Assembly: GCA_948560265.1 (NCBI GenBank)
Contig: CAOXTD010000005.1
Span: 1-64,000 of the forward strand
Source of the DNA: an uncultured Clostridia bacterium
Lineage (GTDB): Bacteria; Bacillota; Clostridia; TANB77; CAG-508
Direction of reading: 5' to 3'
DNA: 64,000 nucleotides
The first letter of the stretch is position 1, and each line of letters starts with the position of its first letter. Below, one piece after another: positions 1 through 8,960 of this stretch. The translations under genes were made by a program, and so were the position numbers. The notes under the pieces are model-generated. The model was given only the letters and a program-made list of their open reading frames with translations, made no database searches and was not told where the DNA came from.

Positions 1-59
1 AGCAATATAAAAAAGATAGAAGATACACTAATCAATTAGTGCGAGAAATTACAAGTTAG
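1..59 (+). CDS. C-terminal end of an upstream gene (partial)
   Basis: From base 3 one frame is open to a TAG at 57-59 and reads QYKKDRRYTNQLVREITS. The codon use looks like coding sequence, and the next gene has its own ribosome binding site just behind the stop. The piece is too short to assign to a family. It could also be chance open frame. Confidence 0.35.
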   Translation, partial: QYKKDRRYTNQLVREITS

Positions 60-76
60 ATGGGAGTTGATTTTAA

Positions 77-796
77 TTGAAAATAGTTACTTATGGAAAC
101 AAGGAAAAAGAGAAAATATTATTATTACACCCTATGTTTACAAGTGCTAAATTTTTTAATTTTGTAATAGATAGATTAAGTAATAAATATTATTTGATTA
201 TTCCAACATATAGTGGGCATTATGAAAATTCAGATTATGTTTCAATGGAAGATGAAGAAAAAACTATTGATGAATTTCTAAAAGAAAATAACATTGATAA
301 ATTAAAAGCAATTATAGGATTTTCTTTAGGTGGTAATATTGCATTTCATTATTTTTGCAATAATCAAGATAAAGTCGATCAAGTAATAGTAGATAGTGCT
401 CCTATCTTTAAATTTCCAAACATTATTAAAAAATATTTTTATAATAGATATAAAAAATGTTTGCTTAATATAAAAGAACATCCAGAAGATACAGTTAAAG
501 AATTAAATAAGTGCTTTAATGGTATGGGCGAAGTACAACAATATGTTGCACCAATAGTAACACTAGAAAGTCTAAAAAAATTATTAGAAAGTTGTTACAA
601 TATTAAAACACCAAAATTAGAAAGTGATTCACAGAGAAAAATAACTTTTGTTTATGGTACAAATGATATAGCAAGACTTTGTTTACCTAGAATTAAAAAA
701 TATAAAAATAGTGAATTTATCAAAATTGATTCATTAGGTCATTGTGGTTATTTTAGAGAAAATACAGATGAATATATAAAAAGGTTAATTAGATAA
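77..796 (+). CDS. alpha/beta hydrolase
   Basis: A 239-residue cytosolic alpha/beta hydrolase of unknown substrate. The nucleophile elbow GFSLGG is at residues 81-86 (Ser83), with a likely acid Asp197 in YGTNDIA and the catalytic His222 in SLGHCGYF, all in the right order and spacing for the fold. An HP motif at 19-20 fits the oxyanion-hole strand. The start is TTG at 77, supported by GGGAG at 62-66; no ATG lies near. The gene is followed by a terminator hairpin and stands alone. Length is normal for small esterase/lipase-like members. The family call is secure, the substrate is not inferable. Confidence 0.85.
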   Translation: MKIVTYGNKEKEKILLLHPMFTSAKFFNFVIDRLSNKYYLIIPTYSGHYENSDYVSMEDEEKTIDEFLKENNIDKLKAIIGFSLGGNIAFHYFCNNQDKVDQVIVDSAPIFKFPNIIKKYFYNRYKKCLLNIKEHPEDTVKELNKCFNGMGEVQQYVAPIVTLESLKKLLESCYNIKTPKLESDSQRKITFVYGTNDIARLCLPRIKKYKNSEFIKIDSLGHCGYFRENTDEYIKRLIR

Positions 797-808
797 ATTA
801 CAATTTAC

Positions 809-836
809 AAAGCAGATGGGCAATACATCTGCTTTT
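809..836 (+). terminator. rho-independent terminator
   Basis: AAAGCAGATG (809-818) pairs perfectly with CATCTGCTTT (826-835) around a 7-base loop and runs into T-rich sequence. A near copy with the same preceding CAATTTAYAAAGCAGA sequence ends the acetyltransferase gene at 6904-6928. Confidence 0.8.
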
Positions 837-877
837 GTTATACATAAAAATAATGTTCCTTAAATTTTTATGAAAAA

Positions 878-908
878 TTTTAAACTTTTTTATCACTTAA
901 AACATCTA
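878..908 (+). promoter_or_regulatory. candidate ECF-type promoter of the sigma/O-acetylation operon
   Basis: TTTAAAC at 878-884 followed after 18 bases by CATCTA at 903-908 resembles the AAC -35 and CGTC-like -10 of ECF sigma promoters. It lies just upstream of the six-gene operon that encodes an ECF factor, so autoregulation is expected from the family. The match is weak and unsupported by a second copy here. Confidence 0.25.
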
Positions 909-954
909 AAAGATTAGACGTGATAAAAAATGAAAAATATGAGGTGTTATGAAA

Positions 955-1866
955 ATGGAAGAAAATGTAGCAAACTATTATAGCCAAAAGAGAAAAAAGA
1001 AGAAAATAAACAAAATTAAAATAACTCTTACAATTCTAATCATTTTAGGTATGATAGTTTTGGGCAAACAGCAAATACTGAAATCAAATAGTTCTTATAT
1101 AGATAATTCAATCAAAGATATAAAAGAAACAAAAGATAACATCAATAATGAACAAACTATATCAGTTGTTATTGGCAAGCAAAATGAAGAAACAACAGAA
1201 ACTAACCAAGCAAACAATTCAACTATTACTAGTAATACCAATAACAAAAGCAATGTAAATAATATAGAACAAAAGGAAAAGTGGAAAACAGTAGGTAATG
1301 ACTATTTTAAAGATGCTGTATTTATAGGAGATTCAAGAACAGAAGGATTTATATTAAATAATGGACTTACAGCTAAAATAACATCATATACTCACAAAGG
1401 GCTAACAGTAGATACAATATTTACAGATAAAGTTATCCATAAAAATGGAAAAAAATTAACTATTATAGAAGCATTAAAAGAAACAAACTTTGCTAAAGTA
1501 TATATCATGCTAGGAATAAATGAAACAGGTTGGGTATATAGTGATTTGTTTATAAGTAAATATGTAAAAATAATTGACGAGATAAAAAAGATAAATCCTA
1601 AATGCACTATTTATATAGAGTCAATCATACCAGTTACAGAGCAAGTATCCAATGAGCATAGATATCTAAAAAATTCAAAAATTAAGAAATATAATTCTTT
1701 AATTAAAAAAATGGCAGGAGAAAAAAATGTATATTACCTTAATGTACAAGAAGCAGTCATAAACCTAAATGGAAATTTACCAGAAGACGCAGCTATAGAT
1801 GGAATTCACTTAAATAAGAAATATTGTGAAAAATGGTTTCAATATTTAAAAAATCATACAAGATAG
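955..1866 (+). CDS. membrane-anchored SGNH/GDSL-type hydrolase
   Basis: A 303-residue protein with one N-terminal membrane segment (about 22-38), an Asn/Thr-rich extracytoplasmic linker to about residue 108, and an SGNH hydrolase domain. The block I motif FIGDSR carries the nucleophile (Ser127) and the last block DGIHLN carries the Asp282/His285 pair. Such enzymes add or remove acyl groups on carbohydrates. It opens a tight operon with an ECF sigma/anti-sigma pair, an MBOAT protein and a DHHW protein, so action on cell-envelope glycan O-acetyl groups is likely. ATG at 949 is also in frame, but GAGGTG at 941-946 is spaced well (8 bases) only for ATG 955. Confidence 0.8.
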   Translation: MEENVANYYSQKRKKKKINKIKITLTILIILGMIVLGKQQILKSNSSYIDNSIKDIKETKDNINNEQTISVVIGKQNEETTETNQANNSTITSNTNNKSNVNNIEQKEKWKTVGNDYFKDAVFIGDSRTEGFILNNGLTAKITSYTHKGLTVDTIFTDKVIHKNGKKLTIIEALKETNFAKVYIMLGINETGWVYSDLFISKYVKIIDEIKKINPKCTIYIESIIPVTEQVSNEHRYLKNSKIKKYNSLIKKMAGEKNVYYLNVQEAVINLNGNLPEDAAIDGIHLNKKYCEKWFQYLKNHTR

Positions 1867-1876
1867 GAGAAGGAAG

Positions 1877-2338
1877 ATGAAAAAAATATGGATTGTAATT
1901 TTAATAATAGTGGTAATTGGTGTAATAGTAGTCTTTACGAATGACAATAAAGGTATTACAATAGATATCAATGAATTGTCTAAAGATATCATAGAAAATA
2001 TTGAATTTGAAGATGAATTAAATAAGACTGATAATGAAACCGCTTCTAAGTTATATGATATCAATAATTTTACTTCCCAATCAGTTTATATGAGTAGTGG
2101 AGCAACCTCAGAAGAAATTGCGATATTTGAATTTGAAGATAAAGAGGCATGTAAAGTAGCATTAGAAAAAGCAAATAAAAGAATAGAGGAACAAAAACAA
2201 AATTTTAAAGACTATATGCCAAAAGAAATGAAAAAACTAGAAAATGCAATGATAAAAAATAAGAATCAATATTTAATTGTTTGCATTACAAATCATCCAG
2301 AAGAAGTAGGAAAAATATTAAGCAAATATTTAAGGTAA
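1877..2338 (+). CDS. DUF4358 family membrane-anchored protein
   Basis: 153 residues with an N-terminal membrane segment (about 4-21) and an extracytoplasmic domain resembling DUF4358 proteins of Clostridia, which occur beside SGNH, MBOAT and DHHW genes. It starts 10 bases after the upstream stop behind AGGAGAAGG and precedes the sigma factor by 15 bases, so it is co-transcribed. The function of DUF4358 is unknown; an accessory role in envelope glycan modification is inferred from the neighbourhood. Confidence 0.7.
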   Translation: MKKIWIVILIIVVIGVIVVFTNDNKGITIDINELSKDIIENIEFEDELNKTDNETASKLYDINNFTSQSVYMSSGATSEEIAIFEFEDKEACKVALEKANKRIEEQKQNFKDYMPKEMKKLENAMIKNKNQYLIVCITNHPEEVGKILSKYLR

Positions 2339-2353
2339 GAAAGAGGAAGACAA

Positions 2354-2845
2354 GTGAAAGATGGAATTGAGATACAAGAATTAATAGATTTCTTCAAGAG
2401 GAATGAAGATAAAATATATAAATTTGCTTATGGATACGTAAAAAATCAAGATCTTGCACTTGACTTAGTTCACGAATCTATTGTAAAAGGAATTCAAAAG
2501 AGAGATACCATAAAAGAGAAAAAATACTTAAAAACATGGTTTTACCGAATTTTAATCAATGAATGTCTAGGGGCTTTGAGAAAGAAAAATAAAGTTTTGT
2601 TTTTTGACGAAATAAAAGATATGGAAGATATGAGGCAAGGAGATAATAGTGACAATATAGATTTATATGAGGCGATTGATAAACTACCAGGAAAGTTAAA
2701 AACGATTATTATGCTTAGGTTTTTTGAAGATATGAGCTTAGAAGAAATATCACAAACGATAAAAATAAATTTAAGCACAGTAAAATCAAGATTATATAAA
2801 GCTCTTGAAGTTTTAAAACTGGATATGAAAGGAGAGGATTTATAA
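2354..2845 (+). CDS. ECF-type RNA polymerase sigma factor, SigV-like
   Basis: 163 residues with sigma region 2 (about 11-75, including the FAYGYVKNQDLALDLVHES helix and the KTWFYRILIN segment) and region 4 (about 105-155, with MSLEEISQTI and LSTVKSRLYKAL helix-turn-helix). GTG start at 2354 behind AGAGGAAG. Its stop overlaps the anti-sigma start by one base (TAATG), indicating coupled translation. The partner has the RsiV-type architecture, so it is probably a SigV-like envelope-stress factor whose own operon contains the effector genes. Confidence 0.9.
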   Translation: MKDGIEIQELIDFFKRNEDKIYKFAYGYVKNQDLALDLVHESIVKGIQKRDTIKEKKYLKTWFYRILINECLGALRKKNKVLFFDEIKDMEDMRQGDNSDNIDLYEAIDKLPGKLKTIIMLRFFEDMSLEEISQTIKINLSTVKSRLYKALEVLKLDMKGEDL

Positions 2846-3687
2846 TGAATCAGTCTAAATATGATAAATTAGAAATTCCAAAAGAATTATCCTGTGTTGT
2901 AAATGATGCAATTGAAACAGGATTAAAAGAGGAAAAAGAAAAAATAAAGGTTTATAAAAGAGTAATTGGAATTGCAGCAGTAGTATTATTATTGGCATTT
3001 GTGATACCTTTAAACATTGTACCTTCGTATGCAAAGGCTGTTAGCCAAATTCCCATAATAGGAGAATTTGCAAAGATTTTTACTTTTAAAGAATATCATT
3101 TTGAAGATGAAATTAGATATATAGATGCTAGAATACCAAAATTTGCTTATGATGGAAAGTCTGAGTTAGAAAAAAGAGTGAATCAAGAAATTAGTAAAAT
3201 TATTAATGAAGAACTAAAAAATGCTGAAAATAATGCAAAAGAATATTATGAAGCATTTATAGCAACAGGAGGAGATCCAAAAGAATATATACCAAGAGGC
3301 ATTCATGTGGACTATGAAATAAAATGTATCACAGAGAAGCAGGTATCATTTGTGATAAGCAAAAGTGAAACATTGGCCAGTGCTTATTTTGTACAATATT
3401 TTTATAATATAGATATGGAAACAGGTAGATATATGACATTAAAAGATTTACTGGGAAATGATTACAAAGAAATAGCAGTACAAAGTATTGAAAACGCAAT
3501 AACTGGATGGTCTGAAGAGAAAAAGATGTTATTGTTTGAAGATGTTAATCTAGAAGATTTAATTGATGAGAATACAAATTTCTATATAGATGAGCAAAAT
3601 AATATCGTGATTGTATTTGGTAAATATGAAATTGCAGCAGGAGCAGCGGGAATATTAGAATTTCCAATCGAAGTAAAAGAAAGGTAA
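2845..3687 (+). CDS. RsiV-like anti-sigma factor (DUF3298/DUF4163 domain)
   Basis: 280 residues: a cytoplasmic N-terminus (1-39) expected to hold the sigma factor, one membrane segment (about 40-58) followed by SYAKAVSQIP, and an extracytoplasmic DUF4163/DUF3298 region to the end (PFAM-type landmarks YFVQYFYNIDMETGRYMTLKDLL and the C-terminal EIAAGAAGILEFPI). In Bacillus subtilis and Clostridioides difficile RsiV is a lysozyme receptor whose binding triggers proteolysis and sigma release. The same signal is a reasonable hypothesis here. Coupled to the sigma gene by TAATG; MBOAT gene follows after 10 bases. Confidence 0.8.
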   Translation: MNQSKYDKLEIPKELSCVVNDAIETGLKEEKEKIKVYKRVIGIAAVVLLLAFVIPLNIVPSYAKAVSQIPIIGEFAKIFTFKEYHFEDEIRYIDARIPKFAYDGKSELEKRVNQEISKIINEELKNAENNAKEYYEAFIATGGDPKEYIPRGIHVDYEIKCITEKQVSFVISKSETLASAYFVQYFYNIDMETGRYMTLKDLLGNDYKEIAVQSIENAITGWSEEKKMLLFEDVNLEDLIDENTNFYIDEQNNIVIVFGKYEIAAGAAGILEFPIEVKER

Positions 3688-3697
3688 AAAGAGACAA

Positions 3698-5102
3698 ATG
3701 GTATTTAGTAGTTTAACATTTCTATTTGTTTTCTTACCTATCATAATAAGTGTATATTATATAAGTCCTAGAAGAATAAGAAATACTATCTTATTTATAG
3801 GAAGTTTAGTGTTTTATGCTTGGGGAGAGCCTATTTATATAACAATTATGCTTTTTTCTACTGTGTTTGATTATATCAATGGGCTTTTCATCAAGAAATA
3901 TAAAGAAACAAAACAAAATAAAAAGGCGAAAATAGTGCTAATTAATTCCATTGTTGTGAATTTGGGTATTTTATGCTTTTTTAAATATAGTAATTTCTTG
4001 TTAGATAATGTAAATAATGTATTTCATCTAAGTTTGCAATTGTTGAATATTGCACTGCCAATAGGAATTTCATTTTATACATTTCAAACCATGTCCTATA
4101 CCATAGATGTTTACTTAGAAAAAGTAGAAGTACAGAAGAATATTATCGACTTTGGATGTTATGTTACATTTTTTCCACAATTAGTAGCAGGACCAATTAT
4201 CAAATATAGAGATATTAGTACAGAGTTAAAAAATAGGAAAGAAACCATAGACGATTTTGCGTATGGGATTAGTAGATTATGTGTAGGTCTTTTCAAAAAA
4301 GTAATACTTGCAAATCAAATAGGAGTTCTATGGAATGAAATGATAGGAAATCCAATTAGTGAAATACCAGTATTAACAGCCTGGTTTGGAGCGATTTGCT
4401 TTAGTTTTCAAATTTATTTCGATTTCTCTGGATATTCTGATATGGCAATAGGACTTCGGAAGAATGTTTGGATTTCATTTCCCAGAAAACTTTAATTATC
4501 CCTATACCTCCAAAAGCATTACAGAATTTTGGAGGAGATGGCATATATCTCTAGGGACTTGGTTTAAAGAATATGTGTACATACCACTTGGCGGAAATAG
4601 AGTAGGAATAAAAAAGCAAATAAGAAATATATTCATTGTTTGGCTTCTAACAGGCTTTTGGCATGGAGCAAGTTGGAATTTTGTATTATGGGGCTTATAT
4701 TTTGGTGTATTGTTAATAATTGAGAAGTTGATACTTGCAAAATATTTAGAAAAAGTGCCTACAATACTAAGACATATTTATACAATATTTTTAGTTATAA
4801 TTAGTTGGGTAATATTTGCCTTTGATGATATGGCAAATGTATTTTTGTATTTAAAAGCAATGTTTGGAATGAATGGAGCAGGGCTATTGAACAGTGAATT
4901 AATCTATTTTATTCAAACACATTGGGTATTGATTTTTAGTTGTATTTTAGCAAGTACAACCGTTATTAGAAAGATAAATATTGTAAAAAACAAGAATTAT
5001 TATCCTATTATCAAGAATATAGCTTGTATCGTAATGTTTGTTATTTCAATATGTTTTCTAATTGGAAGTACTTATAATCCATTTTTGTATTTTAGGTTTT
5101 AG
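3698..5102 (+). CDS. MBOAT family O-acyltransferase (DltB/AlgI type), split by a +1 frameshift at CGG
   Basis: Reads as one 467-residue polytopic MBOAT protein when a single C at 4457 is skipped. Frame 0 ends 11 codons later; the +1 frame continues with the invariant sequence after SGYSDMAIGLG. Family landmarks: FFPQLVAGPI, FQIYFDFSGYSDMAIG, FWRRWHISL and FWHGASWNF with the conserved His. Codon 254 is CGG in frame 0, and C|GGA gives the expected Gly. MBOAT proteins pass acyl groups across the membrane to glycans or teichoic acids. It lies in the sigma/anti-sigma operon, and its stop overlaps the AGGAGG of the DHHW gene. Either a programmed/tolerated shift, a mutation, or an assembly error; the same C|GG signature occurs in five other genes here. 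Confidence 0.85.
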
Positions 5103-5113
5103 GAGGAAAGAAA

Positions 5114-6211
5114 GTGAAAAGAATATCTAACATTATTTATATCGTTGTCTTTATATTAACGATTATTCTAGTTCCTCTTTTTATTCTGATAACAAAGGAT
5201 AAAGAATTTTCAAAAAATGAAAATAGATATTTAAGTGGAAAGCCTAAAATATCAATCCACAATGTGGTAACAGGGAAATATTTTAAAGATTTTGAAAAGT
5301 ACATAGATGATCAGTTTGTATGTAGAGATAAACTATATGAAATGAAAACACAAATGCAGTTAATAGTGGGAAACAAAGATATGAATGGTGTGTATATAGC
5401 AAAAGATAATTACCTAATAGAAAAGAAATTAGAAAATGAAGTAAACAAAGAAAAAGTAAAAGAAAATATAGGCAGACTAAATGAATTTACAAAAAATAAT
5501 AAGGATAAAAATATTCAAATTATGATTGTACCAACAGCAAGTTTAATATTAAAAGATAAACTACCACAAAATGCTGTAGAGTATAATCAAAACGAGGTAT
5601 TAGATACAGTAAAAAATAATATAACAGATGCTACATTGATAGATTTAAGGGAAAAATTTTTCTCTCATAAAGACGAATATATCTATTATAAAACGGATCA
5701 CCATTGGACAACATTAGGTGCTTACTATGCTTACCAAGAATGGTGCAAGTATAATGGGGTTCATACCAACAATTATACAAAAGAAATCATAACAACAGAA
5801 TTTAAAGGCTCTTTATATTCCAAAATATTGAATAAAAATGTAGAACCTGATAGAATAGAGATTTATCAGCCAATAGAAGAAGTAAATTATGAGGTGTCAT
5901 ACAATTTTAATAAGAGACATAACTCAAGTGTTTATGATTTTGAAAAAGTAAAAGAAAAAGACAAATATCAAGTATTTTTTGGTGGAAATTATCCAGAATT
6001 AAAAATTAGAACAAGTCATAAAAATGAGAAGAATTTATTAATTTTAAAAGATTCTTATGCCAATTCGTTTATTCCGTTTTTGCTAGGCAATTATGAAAGT
6101 ATTTGTGTTATTGATATGAGATATTTTAAAGAAGATTTAAAAGGATATATGGAGGAAAACGAAGTTTCTGAAATTTTAATATTATACAATGTAGCAAATT
6201 TTATTACATAG
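5114..6211 (+). CDS. DHHW family protein (AlgJ-like partner of MBOAT)
   Basis: 365 residues with an N-terminal membrane anchor (about 6-27) and an extracytoplasmic SGNH-like domain carrying the namesake DHHW motif at 195-198 (YKTDHHWTTLG) and a late LILKDSYANSF segment. Such proteins pair with MBOAT transporters, as AlgJ does with AlgI in alginate O-acetylation, taking the acetyl group outside the cell and moving it onto glycan. GTG start at 5114 with AGGAGG at 5101-5106. Last gene of the operon. Confidence 0.85.
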   Translation: MKRISNIIYIVVFILTIILVPLFILITKDKEFSKNENRYLSGKPKISIHNVVTGKYFKDFEKYIDDQFVCRDKLYEMKTQMQLIVGNKDMNGVYIAKDNYLIEKKLENEVNKEKVKENIGRLNEFTKNNKDKNIQIMIVPTASLILKDKLPQNAVEYNQNEVLDTVKNNITDATLIDLREKFFSHKDEYIYYKTDHHWTTLGAYYAYQEWCKYNGVHTNNYTKEIITTEFKGSLYSKILNKNVEPDRIEIYQPIEEVNYEVSYNFNKRHNSSVYDFEKVKEKDKYQVFFGGNYPELKIRTSHKNEKNLLILKDSYANSFIPFLLGNYESICVIDMRYFKEDLKGYMEENEVSEILILYNVANFIT

Positions 6212-6218
6212 ACAAACT

Positions 6219-6308
6219 AAGGATGAAGTGATAGAATACCTTGTTAATGAAACAAAACTATAAAAAGAAGACTGTTCTACTGCATACGATATTATTATGA
6301 AAATTGAA
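6219..6308 (+). pseudogene. truncated copy of the small gene at 9394-9561
   Basis: These 90 bases align without gaps to 9466-9555 with 4 mismatches. The reading frame is broken by TAA where the intact copy has TCA, and the first 24 codons are missing. It sits between the DHHW stop and the acetyltransferase start and gives that intergenic region its only content. Confidence 0.75.
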
Positions 6309-6330
6309 TCTATCGAGGAGAAATAATATT

Positions 6331-6885
6331 ATGACTGAAAAAGAAAAAATGTTAGCAGGAGAATTATATGATGCTAACTATAATGAAAATCTAATAAAAG
6401 AAAGATATTTGGCAAAAGATAAATGTTATGATTATAACCAATTAAGACCATCAAACCATGAAGAAAAAGAAAATATTATAAAAGAAATTTTTGGAAAGAC
6501 GGGAAATGTCTTTACTATTGAACAACCTTTTATGTGTGATTATGGATACAATATAGAAATTGGAGAAAACTTTTATGCTAATCATAACTTAATTATATTG
6601 GATGGAAGTAAAGTTCAATTTGGAGATAATGTTTTTATTGCACCAAATTGTAGCTTTTATACAGCAGGGCATCCACTAGATGCAGAAAGAAGAAATAAAG
6701 GATTAGAATATGCAAAACCAATAAAAGTAGGAAATAATGTATGGATTGGTGGAAATGTTATTGTACTTCCAGGGGTAACTATTGGAGATAATACTGTAAT
6801 AGGTGCAGGAAGTGTTGTAAATAAAGATATACCATCAAATGTTGTAGCAGTCGGAAATCCTTGTAAAGTAATAAAACAATTATAA
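6331..6885 (+). CDS. sugar O-acetyltransferase, maltose/galactoside acetyltransferase family
   Basis: 184 residues. N-terminal helical 'Mac' segment (MTEKEKMLAGELYDAN) followed by a left-handed beta-helix of hexapeptide repeats (about 73-175) and the catalytic His114 in TAGHPLD, as in LacA/Maa. It transfers acetyl from acetyl-CoA to a sugar hydroxyl in the cytosol. ATG 6331 is preferred to an upstream in-frame TTG at 6304 because CGAGGAG lies at 6314-6320 and the family N-terminus begins with this Met. Terminator at 6904-6928. Confidence 0.92.
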   Translation: MTEKEKMLAGELYDANYNENLIKERYLAKDKCYDYNQLRPSNHEEKENIIKEIFGKTGNVFTIEQPFMCDYGYNIEIGENFYANHNLIILDGSKVQFGDNVFIAPNCSFYTAGHPLDAERRNKGLEYAKPIKVGNNVWIGGNVIVLPGVTIGDNTVIGAGSVVNKDIPSNVVAVGNPCKVIKQL

Positions 6886-6903
6886 TAAAAACTTACAATT
6901 TAT

Positions 6904-6928
6904 AAAGCAGAGAATATCTGCTTTTTTT
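6904..6928 (+). terminator. rho-independent terminator
   Basis: AAAGCAGA (6904-6911) pairs with TCTGCTTT (6917-6924), followed by a run of T. Same recurring sequence as the terminator at 809-836. Confidence 0.8.
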
Positions 6929-6959
6929 GTGCGAATAAAAAAATTTTTTTGTTAAAATA

Positions 6960-7001
6960 TTGACAACTGTTATATAGTGTTATATTATACATATAACAGT
7001 T
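6960..7001 (+). promoter_or_regulatory. promoter and operator of the GntR-ABC operon
   Basis: TTGACA (6960-6965), 17-base spacer, TATTAT (6983-6988). An 11-bp perfect inverted repeat AACTGTTATAT (6965-6975) / ATATAACAGTT (6991-7001) brackets the -10, a layout expected for autorepression by the YtrA-type GntR protein encoded next. Confidence 0.8.
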
Positions 7002-7012
7002 GAGGAGAAAAT

Positions 7013-7390
7013 ATGAAAATTATTATTAGCAATAGCAGTTCAATCCCTATTTATCAACAGATTAAGAATGCAATTATAGGTCAAATTGTGAATGGAGAGC
7101 TACAAGAAGATGAAAAAATACCTTCTATTCGATCATTAGCACAGGATATAAGAATAAGTGTTATGACAATAAAAAAAGCTTATGATGAATTAGAACAAGA
7201 AGGATATATAATAACAAGACAAGGAAAAGGTAGTCATGTAGCACCAAAAAATATAGAACTTGCAAAAGAACAGGCTCAAAAAGATATAGAAATGTATATA
7301 GAAAAAATTGTTGATATTTCTAATAGATTTGAGATAGATGAGAATGATGTGCTTGAATTGTTTAAAATACTTTATAGGGAGGAACTGTAA
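7013..7390 (+). CDS. GntR family regulator, YtrA subfamily
   Basis: 125 residues: winged helix at about 9-75 (IPIYQQIKNAIIGQIVNGEL, IPSIRSLAQDI, MTIKKAYDELEQEGYI, GKGSHVA) and a short helical C-terminus without a ligand-binding domain, the YtrA pattern. These proteins repress their own ABC transporter operons, often in response to cell-wall-active compounds. The stop TAA shares its last base with the ATG of the ATPase. A strong promoter with a dyad lies just upstream. Confidence 0.9.
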   Translation: MKIIISNSSSIPIYQQIKNAIIGQIVNGELQEDEKIPSIRSLAQDIRISVMTIKKAYDELEQEGYIITRQGKGSHVAPKNIELAKEQAQKDIEMYIEKIVDISNRFEIDENDVLELFKILYREEL

Positions 7391-8262
7391 TGGAAAATAT
7401 TATAGAAATTAAAAATTTGAAAAAGAAATATGATGACAAATTTGAATTAGGCGAAATTGATATAAAAATACCCAAAGGAGTTATTGTAGGTCTTATTGGA
7501 GAAAATGGAGCAGGAAAAACAACTCTAATAAAATCAATGCTAAATATTATAAAGATTGATAGTGGAGAAATAAGAATATTTGGAAAAGACTATAAGAAAG
7601 AAGAAATAGCTATAAAAGAAGATATAGGTGTAGTTTTAGATAATATGTTTTTTCCAGAATTATTAAATGCTAAAGACATAAATAATTCTATGAAAGATAT
7701 ATACAAAAATTGGGATAGTAAATTATATTTTTCTTATTTAAAAGAATTTAATTTACCAGATAACAAATCTCTAAAATCAATGTCAAAGGGAATGAGAAAG
7801 AAATTAGAAATTGCCACAGCTTTAGCTCATAAACCAAAATTATTAATATTAGATGAACCAACGAGTGGATTAGATCCAGTTGTAAGAAATGAAGTTTTAG
7901 ATATATTTCTAAAATTTATAGAAGATGAAGAACATTCGATTATTTTATCAACACATATAACAAGTGATTTAGAGCATATAGCAGATGAGATTATATTTAT
8001 TGATAAAGGAAAAAAAGTGTTACAAAAGTCAAGAGATGAAATAATTGATAACTATGGAATTTTAAAATGTGATATTGATTATTTTTCAAATATTGATAAA
8101 AAAGATATTATCGTATATAAGAAAACGAAATATGCTTATGAAATATTAGTTAGTAATAAAGAACAAGCAAGTAGAAAATATAATGGATGTGTAATAGACA
8201 GAATTACACTTGAAGATTTAATGGTATTAGTAATTAAGGGGGAAAAGGTATGTTTGGATTAA
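7390..8262 (+). CDS. ABC transporter ATP-binding protein
   Basis: 290 residues with Walker A GENGAGKT (38-45), signature SMSKGMR (130-136), Walker B LLILDEP (151-157) and H-loop His189 (ILSTHI). The C-terminal 90 residues are an extension of the kind seen in YtrB/BcrA-type ATPases. It overlaps the regulator by one base and the permease by 13 bases, so the three form one transcription and translation unit. Export of an antibiotic or peptide, or envelope stress tolerance, is inferred. Confidence 0.92.
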   Translation: MENIIEIKNLKKKYDDKFELGEIDIKIPKGVIVGLIGENGAGKTTLIKSMLNIIKIDSGEIRIFGKDYKKEEIAIKEDIGVVLDNMFFPELLNAKDINNSMKDIYKNWDSKLYFSYLKEFNLPDNKSLKSMSKGMRKKLEIATALAHKPKLLILDEPTSGLDPVVRNEVLDIFLKFIEDEEHSIILSTHITSDLEHIADEIIFIDKGKKVLQKSRDEIIDNYGILKCDIDYFSNIDKKDIIVYKKTKYAYEILVSNKEQASRKYNGCVIDRITLEDLMVLVIKGEKVCLD

Positions 8263-8882
8263 TAAAAAAAGATTTCTTACTGATAAAAGCAAATCTAAAA
8301 TCAATGATGATTGTATTTATAGTTTATTTAGTATTAACATTTCAAGGAACATTCGATGTTACATTTATAGTACCACTAATTGGAATAATGTTATTTATAT
8401 CAACATTTAGTTATGATGATTTTAATAATTGGAACTCTTATGCAGTAACTTTGCCAAATGGGAGAAAAAATGTAGTCAGAGCAAAATACATAGCTTCTAT
8501 AATTTTAACAGTTATTTTAGGAATAGGAGCTTTGGCTATAGGAATAGGAATCAGCTATACAAAAACAAATAGTATAAATTTAGATGAGATTATATCATCC
8601 TTAATGGGAACAATGCTATCAAGTATTATTATAATCACTTTACTTTATCCAATAGTGTTCAAATTCGGAGCTACAAATGGGAGAATAATATTATTTGCAG
8701 TAGTATTTGGAATAGCAGGAATAGGAGCTTTTATTGCCCAATTTGTAGATATGACATTTATTATAAATATGATAAATAGATTAGATAGTTATGCACTCGT
8801 AGCAATTCCAATAATTTCTGTAATATTATTAGGTATCTCATATCTAATATCAAACAAAATATATCAAAGTAAAGAATTTTAG
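8250..8882 (+). CDS. ABC-2 type transporter permease
   Basis: 210 residues with about six hydrophobic segments and a short N-terminus MFGLIKKDFLLIKANLKSM typical of ABC-2 permeases that follow YtrA-regulated ATPases. Start ATG at 8250 overlaps the ATPase gene by 13 bases, behind GGGGGAAAAGG. It would form the membrane part of the exporter. Confidence 0.85.
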   Translation: MFGLIKKDFLLIKANLKSMMIVFIVYLVLTFQGTFDVTFIVPLIGIMLFISTFSYDDFNNWNSYAVTLPNGRKNVVRAKYIASIILTVILGIGALAIGIGISYTKTNSINLDEIISSLMGTMLSSIIIITLLYPIVFKFGATNGRIILFAVVFGIAGIGAFIAQFVDMTFIINMINRLDSYALVAIPIISVILLGISYLISNKIYQSKEF

Positions 8883-8960
8883 TTATAAACCTAATAAGTG
8901 AAAAAATGTTGTAATTTGTGTTATAATTATCTTGAGAAATTACAATTTAGGAGTGAGAAT

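Noticed and set aside
3698..5102. Two separate MBOAT genes
   Set aside because: The overlap, shared operon position and exact continuation of the family sequence after skipping one C show a single gene; the second part has no convincing ribosome binding site.
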